A stretch of 64,000 bases of DNA from Chromatiales bacterium (GCA_002688175.1 NZCC01000023.1:1-64000); one strand, 5' to 3'; positions 54,652 through 63,576 are shown, counted from the first letter of the stretch. Numbers and translations are program-made. The notes: generated from the sequence alone by a model not told the origin.

Positions 54652-55758
54652 CTATAACAAGAGTTGATAGCTTAAGCCCAGAATCCAATCGGTTTCCATC
54701 TGAGGGCCATTGAGATCCTGATGAACCGGGATGCTGAGTTCGACACCCAGAACATGGTGTTCGCCCATAAATCCGTTCAAACTGAAGCCCAGGTCAGCGC
54801 GCGTACCACCAGTGGCATCCGGATCCGTCATGGGTGATCTGGCCGGGTTCAGCTCCGGGTCCTGACCGTCGATCCGATCCAGATCGGTGACCGTCAGTTT
54901 GGCCGTACCCAGCAAAGCCGGGGTGAAGACAACTTTTCCCCAGCCGATGGCCTCCAGTACGTTGCCCAGTGTATAGCTGTTGTCATTGACTCCCAGGCGC
55001 CAGCGATAGTTGGCCTGGAAACCCCAGCCGAATCGGTCCGTACTATGCGCATAGGTCAGTGAGGGGATCAGGTCCCAGGTTCCGGATCCCGGCTGCATGG
55101 AGTAGCCGGCCTTGATGTAATTAGTGTTTGCGGTCGTCATCCCCGACATCGGGTTACTGCCGTGCATGGTGACAGTCACCCGTTCATCGATGCTGCCGAC
55201 AGGTATGCTCAGACCCAGGCTGGCGGTCCAGTTCTCATTAACCGTGTCCATCATGCTGATCAGGGCATCGCCCAGACCGTCTGTTTTCATGGAGCCTGTC
55301 ATGTCCATCATCGGCATGTGCATGATCATGTCCATGGAATTTTCCTGATAGGTTCCCATGAGCATCACCGATACCCGGTCGCTAATTCCGTACATGACCA
55401 TCAGCATATGCATGTCCATGGTCATCTCGGTTGGCGCCATCATGTAATCCTTGCCGGGATCTTTCATCGGCGGCATCCCCGGTAGTGCACCGGAAATGTC
55501 TTTGCTGGGAATACTGTTGGTGCCGTTCTGGAGACCGGCCATGTCCATCCGCATGTAGCGGTACTCGAACATCCAGTCGCCTTTTTCATGCTGATGATGG
55601 ATGTTGGCTGCAGCGCCGGTATGACCCGAGTGATCATCCATGCCAGATGTTTCGTGCTGACTGTGGTCGATCTCGGCGGTACTGATCGTTGTAGTCAGTA
55701 GCAGCGCAAGAGTAAACAGGCCTTGTCTTTGCAAGCAAGGTTGGCTGGTAAGAAGCAT
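54652..55758 (-). CDS. Exported Met/His-rich outer-membrane transporter-like protein
   Basis: A 368-residue protein with signal peptide (LFTLALLLTTTISTAE), then a His/Met-rich segment (DHSQHETSGMDDHSGH; HHQHEKGDW) and a beta-barrel-like body with many Met residues (MTMDMHMLMVMYG, MDMIMHMPMMDMTG). The final strand, WILGLSYQLLL, is a typical barrel end. It resembles proteins annotated as transporter or phenol-degradation MetA-like barrels linked to copper loci. Metal binding, probably copper, is inferred from composition. It follows the NTF2-like gene by 28 bp and converges on the CbiX-like gene. Confidence 0.68.
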   Translation of the reverse strand: MLLTSQPCLQRQGLFTLALLLTTTISTAEIDHSQHETSGMDDHSGHTGAAANIHHQHEKGDWMFEYRYMRMDMAGLQNGTNSIPSKDISGALPGMPPMKDPGKDYMMAPTEMTMDMHMLMVMYGISDRVSVMLMGTYQENSMDMIMHMPMMDMTGSMKTDGLGDALISMMDTVNENWTASLGLSIPVGSIDERVTVTMHGSNPMSGMTTANTNYIKAGYSMQPGSGTWDLIPSLTYAHSTDRFGWGFQANYRWRLGVNDNSYTLGNVLEAIGWGKVVFTPALLGTAKLTVTDLDRIDGQDPELNPARSPMTDPDATGGTRADLGFSLNGFMGEHHVLGVELSIPVHQDLNGPQMETDWILGLSYQLLL

Positions 55759-55786
55759 GATGTTTTAAGCTGCTATCGGTTAGTTG

Positions 55787-56056
55787 TTAATCAATCGGAA
55801 CATCGTCGACGGGTCGGTTCGTTGCCGTTCCGGCGATGCGCCAACCGCTGTTATCCTTGTTGATCAGAAAATACATCTCAGAAAAATCATGTGATGTCTG
55901 TGAGTCGTTTTTAATGCGATGGGTCTCAGTTTTTGTCTGGGTCCAGACGACTCCCAGTTCTCCGTCGATCTGCACATCCCGAATGTCGATGTGGCGTACA
56001 TAGCTTTTGGTAGTCGAGAACAACACCGCCGACACTGTTGTCCACATGTTTGCCAT
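55787..56056 (-). pseudogene. Exported NTF2/SnoaL-like protein, 3' part (after frameshift)
   Basis: An 89-residue segment with the second half of an NTF2-like domain (YVRHIDIRDVQIDGELGVVWTQTKT, EMYFLINKDNSGWRIAGTAT). The same frame extends upstream as RDFPLTENMANMWTT without a stop, so the apparent ATG is internal and the part belongs with 56061-56297. Confidence 0.72.
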
Positions 56057-56060
56057 GTTT

Positions 56061-56297
56061 TCAGTCAGAGGGAAATCTCTCGGACATGCCGGGGTGGGCC
56101 GGGTGCAGGTTATATTGTACAGCGCCTTCGGCCAGCAGTGCCAGTGCGGTATCCATGTCGCGAGAGCTCAGGGCGGTGTTGAAGTTGAGGACGGTCTGTG
56201 CGGCCGGGTGTATATCGTTCTCGGCGGCCAGTGTCGGGACACTTGCTGCGAGGCTCAGCAGCAGGGCAGTCAGCAGGATCTGAATGGGGTAAAGCAC
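56061..56297 (-). pseudogene. Exported NTF2/SnoaL-like protein, 5' part (frameshifted)
   Basis: GTG start at 56297, chosen because GAGGAG lies six bases upstream; a longer frame starts at 56330. The signal peptide (IQILLTALLLSLAASVPTLAA) is followed by the first NTF2-like helix (AAQTVLNFNTALSSRDMDTALALL). The frame breaks near 56080-56095 and ends in FPSD, while the correct continuation is RDFPLTEN in the next frame. Rejoined, the protein has about 170 residues. First gene of a unit with the Met/His-rich barrel. Confidence 0.72.
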
Positions 56298-56449
56298 AGG
56301 ATTCTCCTCGTATATTGGTAAGAAATTCACTTATCGACGCTGTGTCGGCAAAAGTATACGGCATTCCCTGTAAAGAGAAAAGGCTTTATTTCAACCTGTT
56401 AATAGGCGTTACTATTTCTTCACAGAGCAGTTTAGTTGAGGACCTGTTT

Positions 56450-56956
56450 ATGCCAGATGACAAGGATTTTCATGCGGGAGAAATGGCCGCCCAGCAAAGG
56501 TGGCAAACGATACATTTATGGGACCAGGTGCGGCGCACCCGGTTGTTGCTGGATCATATTCCTGAAGAATTTCAGGAACGTGTTCATCAAGCACCTTTCT
56601 TTTTTTTAGCCACCAGCGATGACCATGGCGCCTGCGATTGCTCATTCAAGGGAGGTGGCCCCGGCCTTATTCAGATCATCAACAGCAAACAACTTGCCTT
56701 TCCGGACTTTAACGGCAATGGAGCTTTCATGAGTGTGGGCAATATTTTGAAAAATCCGCAGGTTGGAATGTTGTTTATTGATTTTTCTGATGGTGCGAGG
56801 TTGCGGGTCAATGGTCGGGCCTCGGTGCATGATGATGGTGAGGTCATGGAATTGTTTCCGGATCATCCCCGAGTCATCCTGGTTGAGATCGAACAGGTGG
56901 TACCCAATTGTGCTGCTCATGTTCCCAAACTTGTGCCGTTAGAGGAGGTGAAGTAA
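56450..56956 (+). CDS. Pyridoxamine 5'-phosphate oxidase-like FMN protein
   Basis: About 168 residues from ATG 56450. The split-barrel flavin fold is indicated by APFFFLATSDDHGACDCSFKGG, LAFPDFNGNGAFMSVGNILKNPQVGMLFIDF and LRVNGRASVHDD, as in PNPOx-like proteins of the COG3576 type. It binds FMN or F420 and may reduce an unknown substrate. The 120 bp before it (56331-56449) hold no other gene. Single gene. Confidence 0.82.
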   Translation: MPDDKDFHAGEMAAQQRWQTIHLWDQVRRTRLLLDHIPEEFQERVHQAPFFFLATSDDHGACDCSFKGGGPGLIQIINSKQLAFPDFNGNGAFMSVGNILKNPQVGMLFIDFSDGARLRVNGRASVHDDGEVMELFPDHPRVILVEIEQVVPNCAAHVPKLVPLEEVK

Positions 56957-57046
56957 ACGCTGTAAGTCTTTAAGACTTTTAGTGAAGATGTTCGAATAGT
57001 TGTTGAGCTTGCCTAAGGCATAGATTTAATGAGTTATTTGCCGTAC

Positions 57047-57076
57047 TTGACGGCTAAGCAAATCGTATGCTATACA
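57047..57076 (+). promoter_or_regulatory. Sigma-70-type promoter for the ParA-like gene
   Basis: TTGACG (57047-57052) and TATACA (57071-57076) are separated by 18 bases, about 110 nt before the ParA-like ATG. The spacing and both hexamers fit sigma-70. Confidence 0.6.
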
Positions 57077-57185
57077 CAGAAAATAGGGATTGCGTGGGGC
57101 TTGCCATCACCTGACTGGGCAGTTTCAGCGGAGGTGGCAACGTGCATTGGTTGTTGCTTGCGCAGTAACGGAGGTTCAGGTGACC

Positions 57186-57938
57186 ATGTTCCGCACACCG
57201 AGTCTTGAGCATCTTCATAAGGTCATCGTTCTGAATACCAAGGGTGGTTGTGGCAAAACAACGCTGGCAACCAACGTAGCGAGCTACTACGCCCTTAGAG
57301 GCCCTCCTCCCACACTCATTGACTACGACCCGCATGGATTTTCGATGCGTTGGCTGGACAAACGTACCACCAATCGTCCGGCTATCCATGGTATTGCGGC
57401 CTATGAGCAAGGACTGCAGGGTAGTGCTGAACTGCAAGTGCAGTCTGACACGAGTGCGGTGATCGTTGACTTGCCGGCCAATATAGCGGTTAACGACCTG
57501 TACCATCATGTTCATGATGCAGACAGTATCCTGATTCCTGTTCTACCTTCTGAAATCGATATTTTTTCAGCATCGCGTTTTATTGCTGAACTGTTATTGG
57601 ATGTGGGGCTGGACAGGCGTAACCGGAGAATTGCAATCGTTGCGAATCGTGTCCGGCAAAATACCAGGAGCTGGCAAATGCTGACGCGGTTCCTGACCAG
57701 CCTCAGGATTCCCATGGTCTCCGTGCTACGGGACAGCCAGAACTATGTGCAGGCTGCTGCTCAGGGCATTGGTATTTTAGAAATGCCCGGCTACCGGGTC
57801 AGGAAAGATATCGAATCGATTAACGCGGTTGTGGAATGGCTCGACCAATGGCAAATGCGTCGATTGGATACAGTCGTTGAGCCTGGTTTCGAACATTTAC
57901 CGGGTGCAGAGGTATTAACGCCGGCACTGCGAAAGTAG
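57186..57938 (+). CDS. ParA/MinD-family ATPase
   Basis: About 250 residues from ATG 57186 with GGAGG upstream. The deviant Walker A KGGCGKTTLATNVASYYA is near residue 19, and Walker A' and B regions follow (TLIDYDPHGFSMRW, AVIVDLPANIAVND). No ParB gene is adjacent, so it belongs to the orphan ParA-like group that positions or partitions cytosolic cargo. It is a single gene between the FMN protein and a convergent hydrolase; nothing identifies the cargo. Confidence 0.85.
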   Translation: MFRTPSLEHLHKVIVLNTKGGCGKTTLATNVASYYALRGPPPTLIDYDPHGFSMRWLDKRTTNRPAIHGIAAYEQGLQGSAELQVQSDTSAVIVDLPANIAVNDLYHHVHDADSILIPVLPSEIDIFSASRFIAELLLDVGLDRRNRRIAIVANRVRQNTRSWQMLTRFLTSLRIPMVSVLRDSQNYVQAAAQGIGILEMPGYRVRKDIESINAVVEWLDQWQMRRLDTVVEPGFEHLPGAEVLTPALRK

Positions 57939-57950
57939 ACAGGTAACTTT

Positions 57951-58970
57951 TTACCTTTCAATAAACTCGATCGTCTTTTTGGCGAGTACTTCAGGGTTGT
58001 CTTCGATCAGGAAGAAGCCTGTGTCCGGATAGGTCTCATGTGGCTGGCCCAGCGTGCCGGGAATCTGGTCGTGAAATTCTTTTGGATCTAAGCTGTTTTC
58101 GGCTATCGTCTGGCTGACCAGCGTCAGCGTTGGTTTGGTCCAGTTGCCGAGTTTTTCCCACACTTCTCGGTTCAGGGCATCTGCGGGATTCAGCATCGTT
58201 GCCGGGATCAGCATTGGCAGGCGGCGCGGACCGCCCTTATAAGACTCAGTGGGATATGGGGCATCAAGGCCTTTGAGGGTATCGGCATCAAGGTCTTTGA
58301 AGGTCATGTCCGAGACCATGCTGCTGATTGGAAATACATCCTGCTTCAGGGTGTAGCGTCGCCATCCGGCTACCCAGACTGCACTCAGGATACTGTTGGC
58401 GCGGGGCACGATCGTGGTGACCAGTATGAGTTGTGAGAAGATGTCGGGATGCTCAACCGCCACTGGCAGGCCAAAGTAACCGCCCCAGTCGAACAGAAAG
58501 CCGGTGCTGTTCCTGATGTTCAGTGCCTCAAGTGTTGCGGTCAGCCAATCGATTTGGTTTTGGTAGGTGTGTGCATTCCAGTCGGCGGGTTTGTCGGAGC
58601 GGCCGAAACCAATCAGGTCCGGAACGACGACCCGGTACCCGGCTGCGGTCAGCAGCGGGATCATTTTTCTGTAGGAATAACTCCAGGTAGCCTGTCCATG
58701 CAGCAGTAAAATAACCTGTCCGTCGGCAGGGCCTTCATCAAGATAGTGAACACGCAAGGCGCCAAGGTCAGAGTCTCTGATCTCGACATAGCGTGGCTCG
58801 TACGTAAAGTCATTCAGGGATACAAACCGGGCATCCGGTGTACGCAGAACAGGTGAGTATGGATCAACTGCGACAGCATCGCCGGCTGATTGCACGTCAT
58901 AGTGGTTGAAGGCGAAAAGCAATAATACGCCAACAAGTAATACTAAAAGTATTATCGGTATTTTGCGCAT
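57951..58970 (-). CDS. Haloalkane dehalogenase-like alpha/beta hydrolase lacking the catalytic His
   Basis: A 339-residue protein with an N-terminal membrane anchor (IPIILLVLLVGVLLLFAF) and a haloalkane-dehalogenase-like domain: LRVHYLDEGPADGQVILLLHGQATWSYSYRKMIP in pieces, VVVPDLIGFGRSDKP, and the nucleophile Asp in LFDWGGYFG. At the position of the catalytic His (usually GHFLQED) the sequence is GFFLIED; the codon is TTC, so the residue is Phe. The enzyme may be inactive or use another base. It has a GGAGG site and lies downstream of the SDR on the same strand. Confidence 0.82.
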   Translation of the reverse strand: MRKIPIILLVLLVGVLLLFAFNHYDVQSAGDAVAVDPYSPVLRTPDARFVSLNDFTYEPRYVEIRDSDLGALRVHYLDEGPADGQVILLLHGQATWSYSYRKMIPLLTAAGYRVVVPDLIGFGRSDKPADWNAHTYQNQIDWLTATLEALNIRNSTGFLFDWGGYFGLPVAVEHPDIFSQLILVTTIVPRANSILSAVWVAGWRRYTLKQDVFPISSMVSDMTFKDLDADTLKGLDAPYPTESYKGGPRRLPMLIPATMLNPADALNREVWEKLGNWTKPTLTLVSQTIAENSLDPKEFHDQIPGTLGQPHETYPDTGFFLIEDNPEVLAKKTIEFIER

Positions 58971-59071
58971 GTCAGTCCTCCAAATACGCGTAGAATACTT
59001 TTACTTATAATAATTTTTTTGTGACAACTGGTTCAGTCAGTGGTTCCTCTAATTTTCGTTAAATAAGGCGG

Positions 59072-59881
59072 TTACCAGGGCAAGATAGTGCCGTCTTCAT
59101 AGTTTAGAAACTTGCCGTTATCTTCCAGCGTGAGGCCATCGATAACCTTCAGCATTTTTACTACGCTTTCATCTGTTTCGATCGTGTTCGGAATTTTTAT
59201 ACCCTTGAAGCGTTCTATATCTTCCATCGTATTAACCTGTCCGGGTGACAGCAGTGTCAGGATGACGCCTTTTTTAGGCGTTTCAAACGAGAGTGTATGC
59301 ATGTACATATTCAGGGCGGCCTTGCTGGCGCGGTAGCTGTACATCATCGGCATTTTCGGGCCGAGCTCAAATGAACCGCTCTTGCTGGAGATTATGATGA
59401 TTTTCTTTTGCCCGGAAGCAACGACTGCAGCCATGAATGCCTGGGCAAGTTTTAGTGGGGCGATGGCATTCACTTCCATGCTCTTGCGCGCTATATCCCA
59501 GTCAACACCAGACACACGTTTGAAGGCGGACTTGTACTTCGGGGTAAGGCCCGCATTGCTGAGTAACACATCAATGGTTTGCTCAGTATATTTTGCCGCC
59601 AGTTCATCGATACGGGCAAAGTCGGTGACATCGAGCTGCTCGATAACTACCTTTTCATGGGCGGCAGTCAGGGCCTGTAATTGGTCGGCTTTTTCCGGTT
59701 TGCGAGCGGTCGCAATGACATTCCAGCCAAGAGCAGCATACTGTTTGACGAATTCAAGGCCGATGCCGCGATTGGCCCCGGTGATAAAGACGGTTGGGCT
59801 GGCGGGATCAAGGTCTGCCCAGGCAGTTGATGAAAATACGACTAGCAGCAGGACGAGTGATCTGAGACAAATTTTATGCAT
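59072..59881 (-). CDS. SDR-family protein with signal peptide
   Basis: A 269-residue classical SDR: cofactor motif VFITGANRGIGLEFVKQY, LLSNAGLTPKY, and catalytic YSYRASKAALNMYM with Ser in IISSKSG. It is unusual in having a clear signal peptide (CLRSLVLLLVVFSSTAWAD), which would place an NAD(P)-dependent fold outside the cytoplasm. Its C-terminus (YEDGTILPW) is like that of the SDR at 45007-45669. The hydrolase gene lies 101 bp downstream. Substrate unknown. Confidence 0.83.
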   Translation of the reverse strand: MHKICLRSLVLLLVVFSSTAWADLDPASPTVFITGANRGIGLEFVKQYAALGWNVIATARKPEKADQLQALTAAHEKVVIEQLDVTDFARIDELAAKYTEQTIDVLLSNAGLTPKYKSAFKRVSGVDWDIARKSMEVNAIAPLKLAQAFMAAVVASGQKKIIIISSKSGSFELGPKMPMMYSYRASKAALNMYMHTLSFETPKKGVILTLLSPGQVNTMEDIERFKGIKIPNTIETDESVVKMLKVIDGLTLEDNGKFLNYEDGTILPW

Positions 59882-59964
59882 TATTAATTCTCTGGTTGGA
59901 TACGTTTAGTGCAGAAATTATAGCTGAGAAAAACACACCCATGGACAGGTGTCTTTCCCGCTGT

Positions 59965-61158
59965 TCACTTTTGGGGTCTGGATAACCCTATGCCCAGCAA
60001 GGGTTTGCCGAATTTTGCATTCACGGTGTCGATGGCATCGAGAATTTTTTTATCGTGTGCCTGTTGTTCAGGCGGCTCGAACAGATCTGCCTGCGCAGCA
60101 TCTGGTACTGCCCAGCCGCTCATTCCAACGCCAATGAGTCGTACCGGCCGGTCCGGCAGATTGCTGTTGTTTAAGAGTGACCATGCCGTTGTCAGTAAGA
60201 TTCGCTCGTCATCGGTCGGCGCAGGCAGGGTTTTTTGCCGGGTGTAGGTATCGAAACCGTGGTAGCGGATTTTGAGTGTCACGACCGTGCCCGTGAGTGT
60301 TTCCCGCCGAGCTGTACGGGCGACTTCAGTAGCTAGTTCCCGCAGTACATCATGCAGGCGATCATGGTCATGAACGTCGGTGCCGAAGGTGGTTTCTTTG
60401 GAAATACTTTTGCGCTGGCGATCCGTGACAATATTGTCTGACGCCTGACCGTGGGCCTGGCGGTGGAAGCTTTCCGCCGCACTCTGACCGAGGTGTTCTT
60501 TGAGTATTGCCATCGGTGTGGCCCGCAACTCGGCTACGGTGTGGATATTAAGTTGGTCGAAGCGTTTCTGTGTCTGGCGGCCGAGTCCGCGCAGGTTGGC
60601 TACCGGCATCGGGGCCAGGAATGTCAGTACATCCGCGGGCGGGATCACCGTCAGGCCATCGGGCTTGCCGGCTTCGGAGCCGAGTTTGGCAATCAGTCGG
60701 TTAGGCCCGATACCCACCGATACCGTCAGCCCGGTTGCGGCCTGGATACGTTGTCGGATCTCGCGTCCGATGGTGTCCGGTGGCCCGGAAATTTTCTCCA
60801 GGCCGCTGAGGTCAAGATAGGCCTCGTCAATCGATGCTTTCTCCACCACCGGTGTGAAATCAGCAAGGATCGAGAATACCTCGCGCGAGGCCCGTTGGTA
60901 TTTTTTCATGTCCGGTCGCAGGTAAACGGCATCCGGACAGCACCGGGCCACCTGGTCAATCGGCATCGCCGAGTGGATGCCGTATTCCCGTGCCTCATAG
61001 GAGCACGCGGCTACTACCCCGCGATTCCCCGGCATCGCACCGACGATGACCGGACGTCCCCGGTACTCGGGATGATCACGCTGCTCGCAACTGGCAAAGA
61101 AGGCATCGAGATCGACATGGGCAATCCAGCGGTGTGGTTTTGCTGCAGGAGGTCGCAT
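59965..61158 (-). CDS. dinB: DNA polymerase IV
   Basis: About 397 residues from ATG 61158 of a Y-family translesion polymerase. The palm/finger motifs are HVDLDAFFASCEQRDHPEYRG (first metal Asp), GVVAACSYEAREYGI and EKASIDEAYLDLSG (second acidic pair). The helix-hairpin-helix region is GLGRQTQKRFDQLNIHTVAEL, and the little-finger domain follows. The final residues GLSRPQK lack a clear clamp-binding motif. I see no LexA box upstream. Single gene. Confidence 0.93.
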   Translation of the reverse strand: MRPPAAKPHRWIAHVDLDAFFASCEQRDHPEYRGRPVIVGAMPGNRGVVAACSYEAREYGIHSAMPIDQVARCCPDAVYLRPDMKKYQRASREVFSILADFTPVVEKASIDEAYLDLSGLEKISGPPDTIGREIRQRIQAATGLTVSVGIGPNRLIAKLGSEAGKPDGLTVIPPADVLTFLAPMPVANLRGLGRQTQKRFDQLNIHTVAELRATPMAILKEHLGQSAAESFHRQAHGQASDNIVTDRQRKSISKETTFGTDVHDHDRLHDVLRELATEVARTARRETLTGTVVTLKIRYHGFDTYTRQKTLPAPTDDERILLTTAWSLLNNSNLPDRPVRLIGVGMSGWAVPDAAQADLFEPPEQQAHDKKILDAIDTVNAKFGKPLLGIGLSRPQK

Positions 61159-61346
61159 CAGGCCATGGTGACAAAAAATCAGTGCCGGATACCAGCTATT
61201 TTTTAATCGCATACCTATGCTGGCTACAGGCCATTACTCAGCGTCACCGGGGTGATAGAATCGCTCCACCAGATTTTGCTGGGGTCATTATCTCAGCGCG
61301 ACTGACCGGGTGATATCTGGATGCAACAACCTAGGAAACGACAACG

Positions 61347-61847
61347 ATGATGCTCGAACAATTTCAGGCGTTGGCGGCGTACCACCGGCAAATGAACCTG
61401 CAGTTTTACACCGTCTGTGCACAGCTTGGAGAAGAGGAGCTCAAGCAAGACCGGGGCGCTTATTTTAAGTCAATATTTGGCACACTCAATCACATGCTAT
61501 TGACCGATCGGCTATGGCTCAGTGGTTTTCTTGGCAAACCAATTTCGTTTGGCTCGCTTTACGAAGAGCTGTATGACAACTTTGCTGAACTGCGCAGCGG
61601 ACGTGAGCAGACCGATGCTGATATCAAGGCCTGGGTAGAGTTGTTGACGAAAGAGTCGTTACAAGTGCCCTTCAGCGATGGGCTGCAGTTTCCACTATGG
61701 CTCACCATTACCCACTTCTTCAACCATCAGACCCATCATCGTGGCCAGCTTTCGACTCTGCTGAGCCAGTCCGGGCTGGATTTCGGTGCGACAGACCTGC
61801 CGTGGATTGAGGGTGTTAGCGCGCACGTTACAGCAGGGTCATCTTGA
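61347..61847 (+). CDS. DinB-superfamily (damage-inducible fold) protein
   Basis: A 166-residue four-helix bundle of the DinB/YfiT type, unrelated to polymerase IV. The three metal-binding His are visible in FGTLNHMLLTDRLWL and FFNHQTHHRGQLSTLL. Members include thiol-dependent transferases such as bacillithiol- or mycothiol-linked enzymes. Its TGA overlaps the TTG start of the next gene (TTGA), so the two are probably co-translated. Confidence 0.88.
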   Translation: MMLEQFQALAAYHRQMNLQFYTVCAQLGEEELKQDRGAYFKSIFGTLNHMLLTDRLWLSGFLGKPISFGSLYEELYDNFAELRSGREQTDADIKAWVELLTKESLQVPFSDGLQFPLWLTITHFFNHQTHHRGQLSTLLSQSGLDFGATDLPWIEGVSAHVTAGSS

Positions 61848-62599
61848 ATAAGACTGAGTTTCTGTACCCACGTAACAGCTATCCCGACCTGTTTACTGAT
61901 TTTTATGCTGATATAAATGGTGGCGCAGCGGCCGAAACACCATGCGAGACACAGGCCGATAATTGGTGGTGTCGGTCGCAGACTTCACGCGGTGCGGTTC
62001 TAGATAAGGCCGGTTACGCGATGTTGCATATCGTTGACGGTAAGATCTATAACAGTCCGGGCAGTATCAAGCTGTTCGAAACCCTGGCCTACCCGGTAAA
62101 TCCGCGGGTACCGGGATTAATTTTTTTAATGAACCTGAATCAGACTGAGGCCGCAGGAAAGTCAGTGGTCTTCTGTATTGATATTTTTTTTCAGAATAAC
62201 AAGCTGAACTCTGCGGCGACAGAAATCCTTACGACCGCATTGAAGCCCGTTTACGAACGGCATGATCAAGATTTCAGTGAACGTTACAAGGCAGAGCCTG
62301 GGCGAATACTTGCCGGGCTTGTCTCGGAATGTGGCGTCATGGACTTTTTTACAGCGACTGATTCCGATTCATTTCCGGACGAGCTGTTGCATGCCGGGCT
62401 ATCGGCCTACCGTGACATATTGACACTGACAAATGACGATGTGCCGACAGATGAAGACCATGTGGCCATGAATCAACACCGGCAACGTCTGCTCGAATGG
62501 TTAACCGTTGATGACATCGGTATCCAGTTTGCGACGGCCAGTGGGGTGCCGATGTCGGTCATAGAAGCTTACGGATATCCGCCAGTAGTCCGGTATTAA
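61844..62599 (+). CDS. Divergent coproporphyrinogen III oxidase (HemF)-like protein
   Basis: A 251-residue cytosolic protein starting at a TTG that overlaps the stop of the DinB-fold gene. SRGAVLDKAGYAMLHIVDG, NPRVPGLIFLMNLNQ and the ending SVIEAYGYPPVVRY resemble the EKAG, NPxVPTxHxNxR and ESILMSLPPxxxW landmarks of oxygen-dependent coproporphyrinogen oxidase. The WWFGGGxDLTP active region and the RRGRYVEFN segment are not conserved. It is shorter than HemF (about 300). Probably a fold relative with another tetrapyrrole-related or unknown role; the same fold includes bilin reductases. Confidence 0.42.
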   Translation: MNKTEFLYPRNSYPDLFTDFYADINGGAAAETPCETQADNWWCRSQTSRGAVLDKAGYAMLHIVDGKIYNSPGSIKLFETLAYPVNPRVPGLIFLMNLNQTEAAGKSVVFCIDIFFQNNKLNSAATEILTTALKPVYERHDQDFSERYKAEPGRILAGLVSECGVMDFFTATDSDSFPDELLHAGLSAYRDILTLTNDDVPTDEDHVAMNQHRQRLLEWLTVDDIGIQFATASGVPMSVIEAYGYPPVVRY

Positions 62600-62643
62600 A
62601 GTATGCAGGTTGATCGCCATGGCCCTGACGACAGGAGATATTG

Positions 62644-63576
62644 ATGAGGTATGTGTGGTACCTGTGCCTGGTTTTGTTCATCAGCGGGTTGACGGCATGC
62701 TCACCGATCCAGGATTTTTTCTTCGCTGCTGAACCGGTCGTCGAATTTGAGCGCCAGGCATTAGGTGGGCGGTTGTTCGACATGTGGTATGACGAGATCG
62801 AGGAGAACTTTGTTCCGGATGATCCGGATACGCTCCGGATTGATGGACACGGTGGGCCGCATGGCAATGGCACACTGAACGGCGCCGATGGAGAACCGGT
62901 CGAGAACACCGGTCACGACTATCGGCTCAAGAACCTGTTCGGTTGGGATATGCGTGGCGATGCGGGTATCTACGGGCGTGACCACCAGGCCAAGCCGTGG
63001 GTACTGCAGACCGGCCCGTTGAGTCCGCAGCATGGCGGCGCAACGCGCGGGTTCTGGATTGCCGCTGTGACGAATGGTGATCAGGAGCTTGGAATCCCGG
63101 TATACGGCGATGTTCTGCTCCCGGGTGAGATTGAGGCACTGGTCGATTTCATGCTGGCCGTGCGTGACGGGCAGTTACCGCATCCCGATGATCTGTATGC
63201 CCTGTCAACCGAAGCACCAAAAGGATTTATTCTCGCGCCGGGTGGTGATGCCGCGCGGGGCCGCCAGTTCTATGCTGCGCAGTGTGCCGAATGCCATGGT
63301 GACGATGCGACAAAAATTATTTTTGATAACGGTGAGCAGAGCCTCGGTCAGCATGCGCGACACTATGGTTATGCCATTGCGATGATTTCGCTGTCCGGTG
63401 AGCCCGGTTCGGAGATGGGCGCGGAATTGTCTTTGAATCTTACTGCCGCTAAGCAGACCGCAACATTGCTGGATTTACTGGCCGCGCTTTGCGACCGTGA
63501 GCGCTACCCTCGTGGTGCCGGAACTGATCCGGATGTGCCGGATGGTGATCCGCGTTGCCGGGAATATCTTCGCTAG
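62644..63576 (+). CDS. Monoheme c-type cytochrome lipoprotein
   Basis: About 310 residues from ATG 62644 with AGGAG six bases upstream. The lipobox LFISGLTACS anchors it. The heme motif CAECHGDDATK lies in the C-terminal third after GGDAARGRQFYAAQ, with a possible axial Met in YAIAMISLSG or GSEMGAEL. The N-terminal half (DDPDTLRIDGHGGPHGNGTLNG and so on) is unrecognised. Likely a periplasmic electron carrier. It is followed by an HlyD-type adaptor gene. Confidence 0.75.
   Translation: MRYVWYLCLVLFISGLTACSPIQDFFFAAEPVVEFERQALGGRLFDMWYDEIEENFVPDDPDTLRIDGHGGPHGNGTLNGADGEPVENTGHDYRLKNLFGWDMRGDAGIYGRDHQAKPWVLQTGPLSPQHGGATRGFWIAAVTNGDQELGIPVYGDVLLPGEIEALVDFMLAVRDGQLPHPDDLYALSTEAPKGFILAPGGDAARGRQFYAAQCAECHGDDATKIIFDNGEQSLGQHARHYGYAIAMISLSGEPGSEMGAELSLNLTAAKQTATLLDLLAALCDRERYPRGAGTDPDVPDGDPRCREYLR

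Noticed and set aside
61159..61346. LexA/SOS box upstream of dinB
   Set aside because: The nearest CTGT is not followed by ACAG at the required eight-base spacing.
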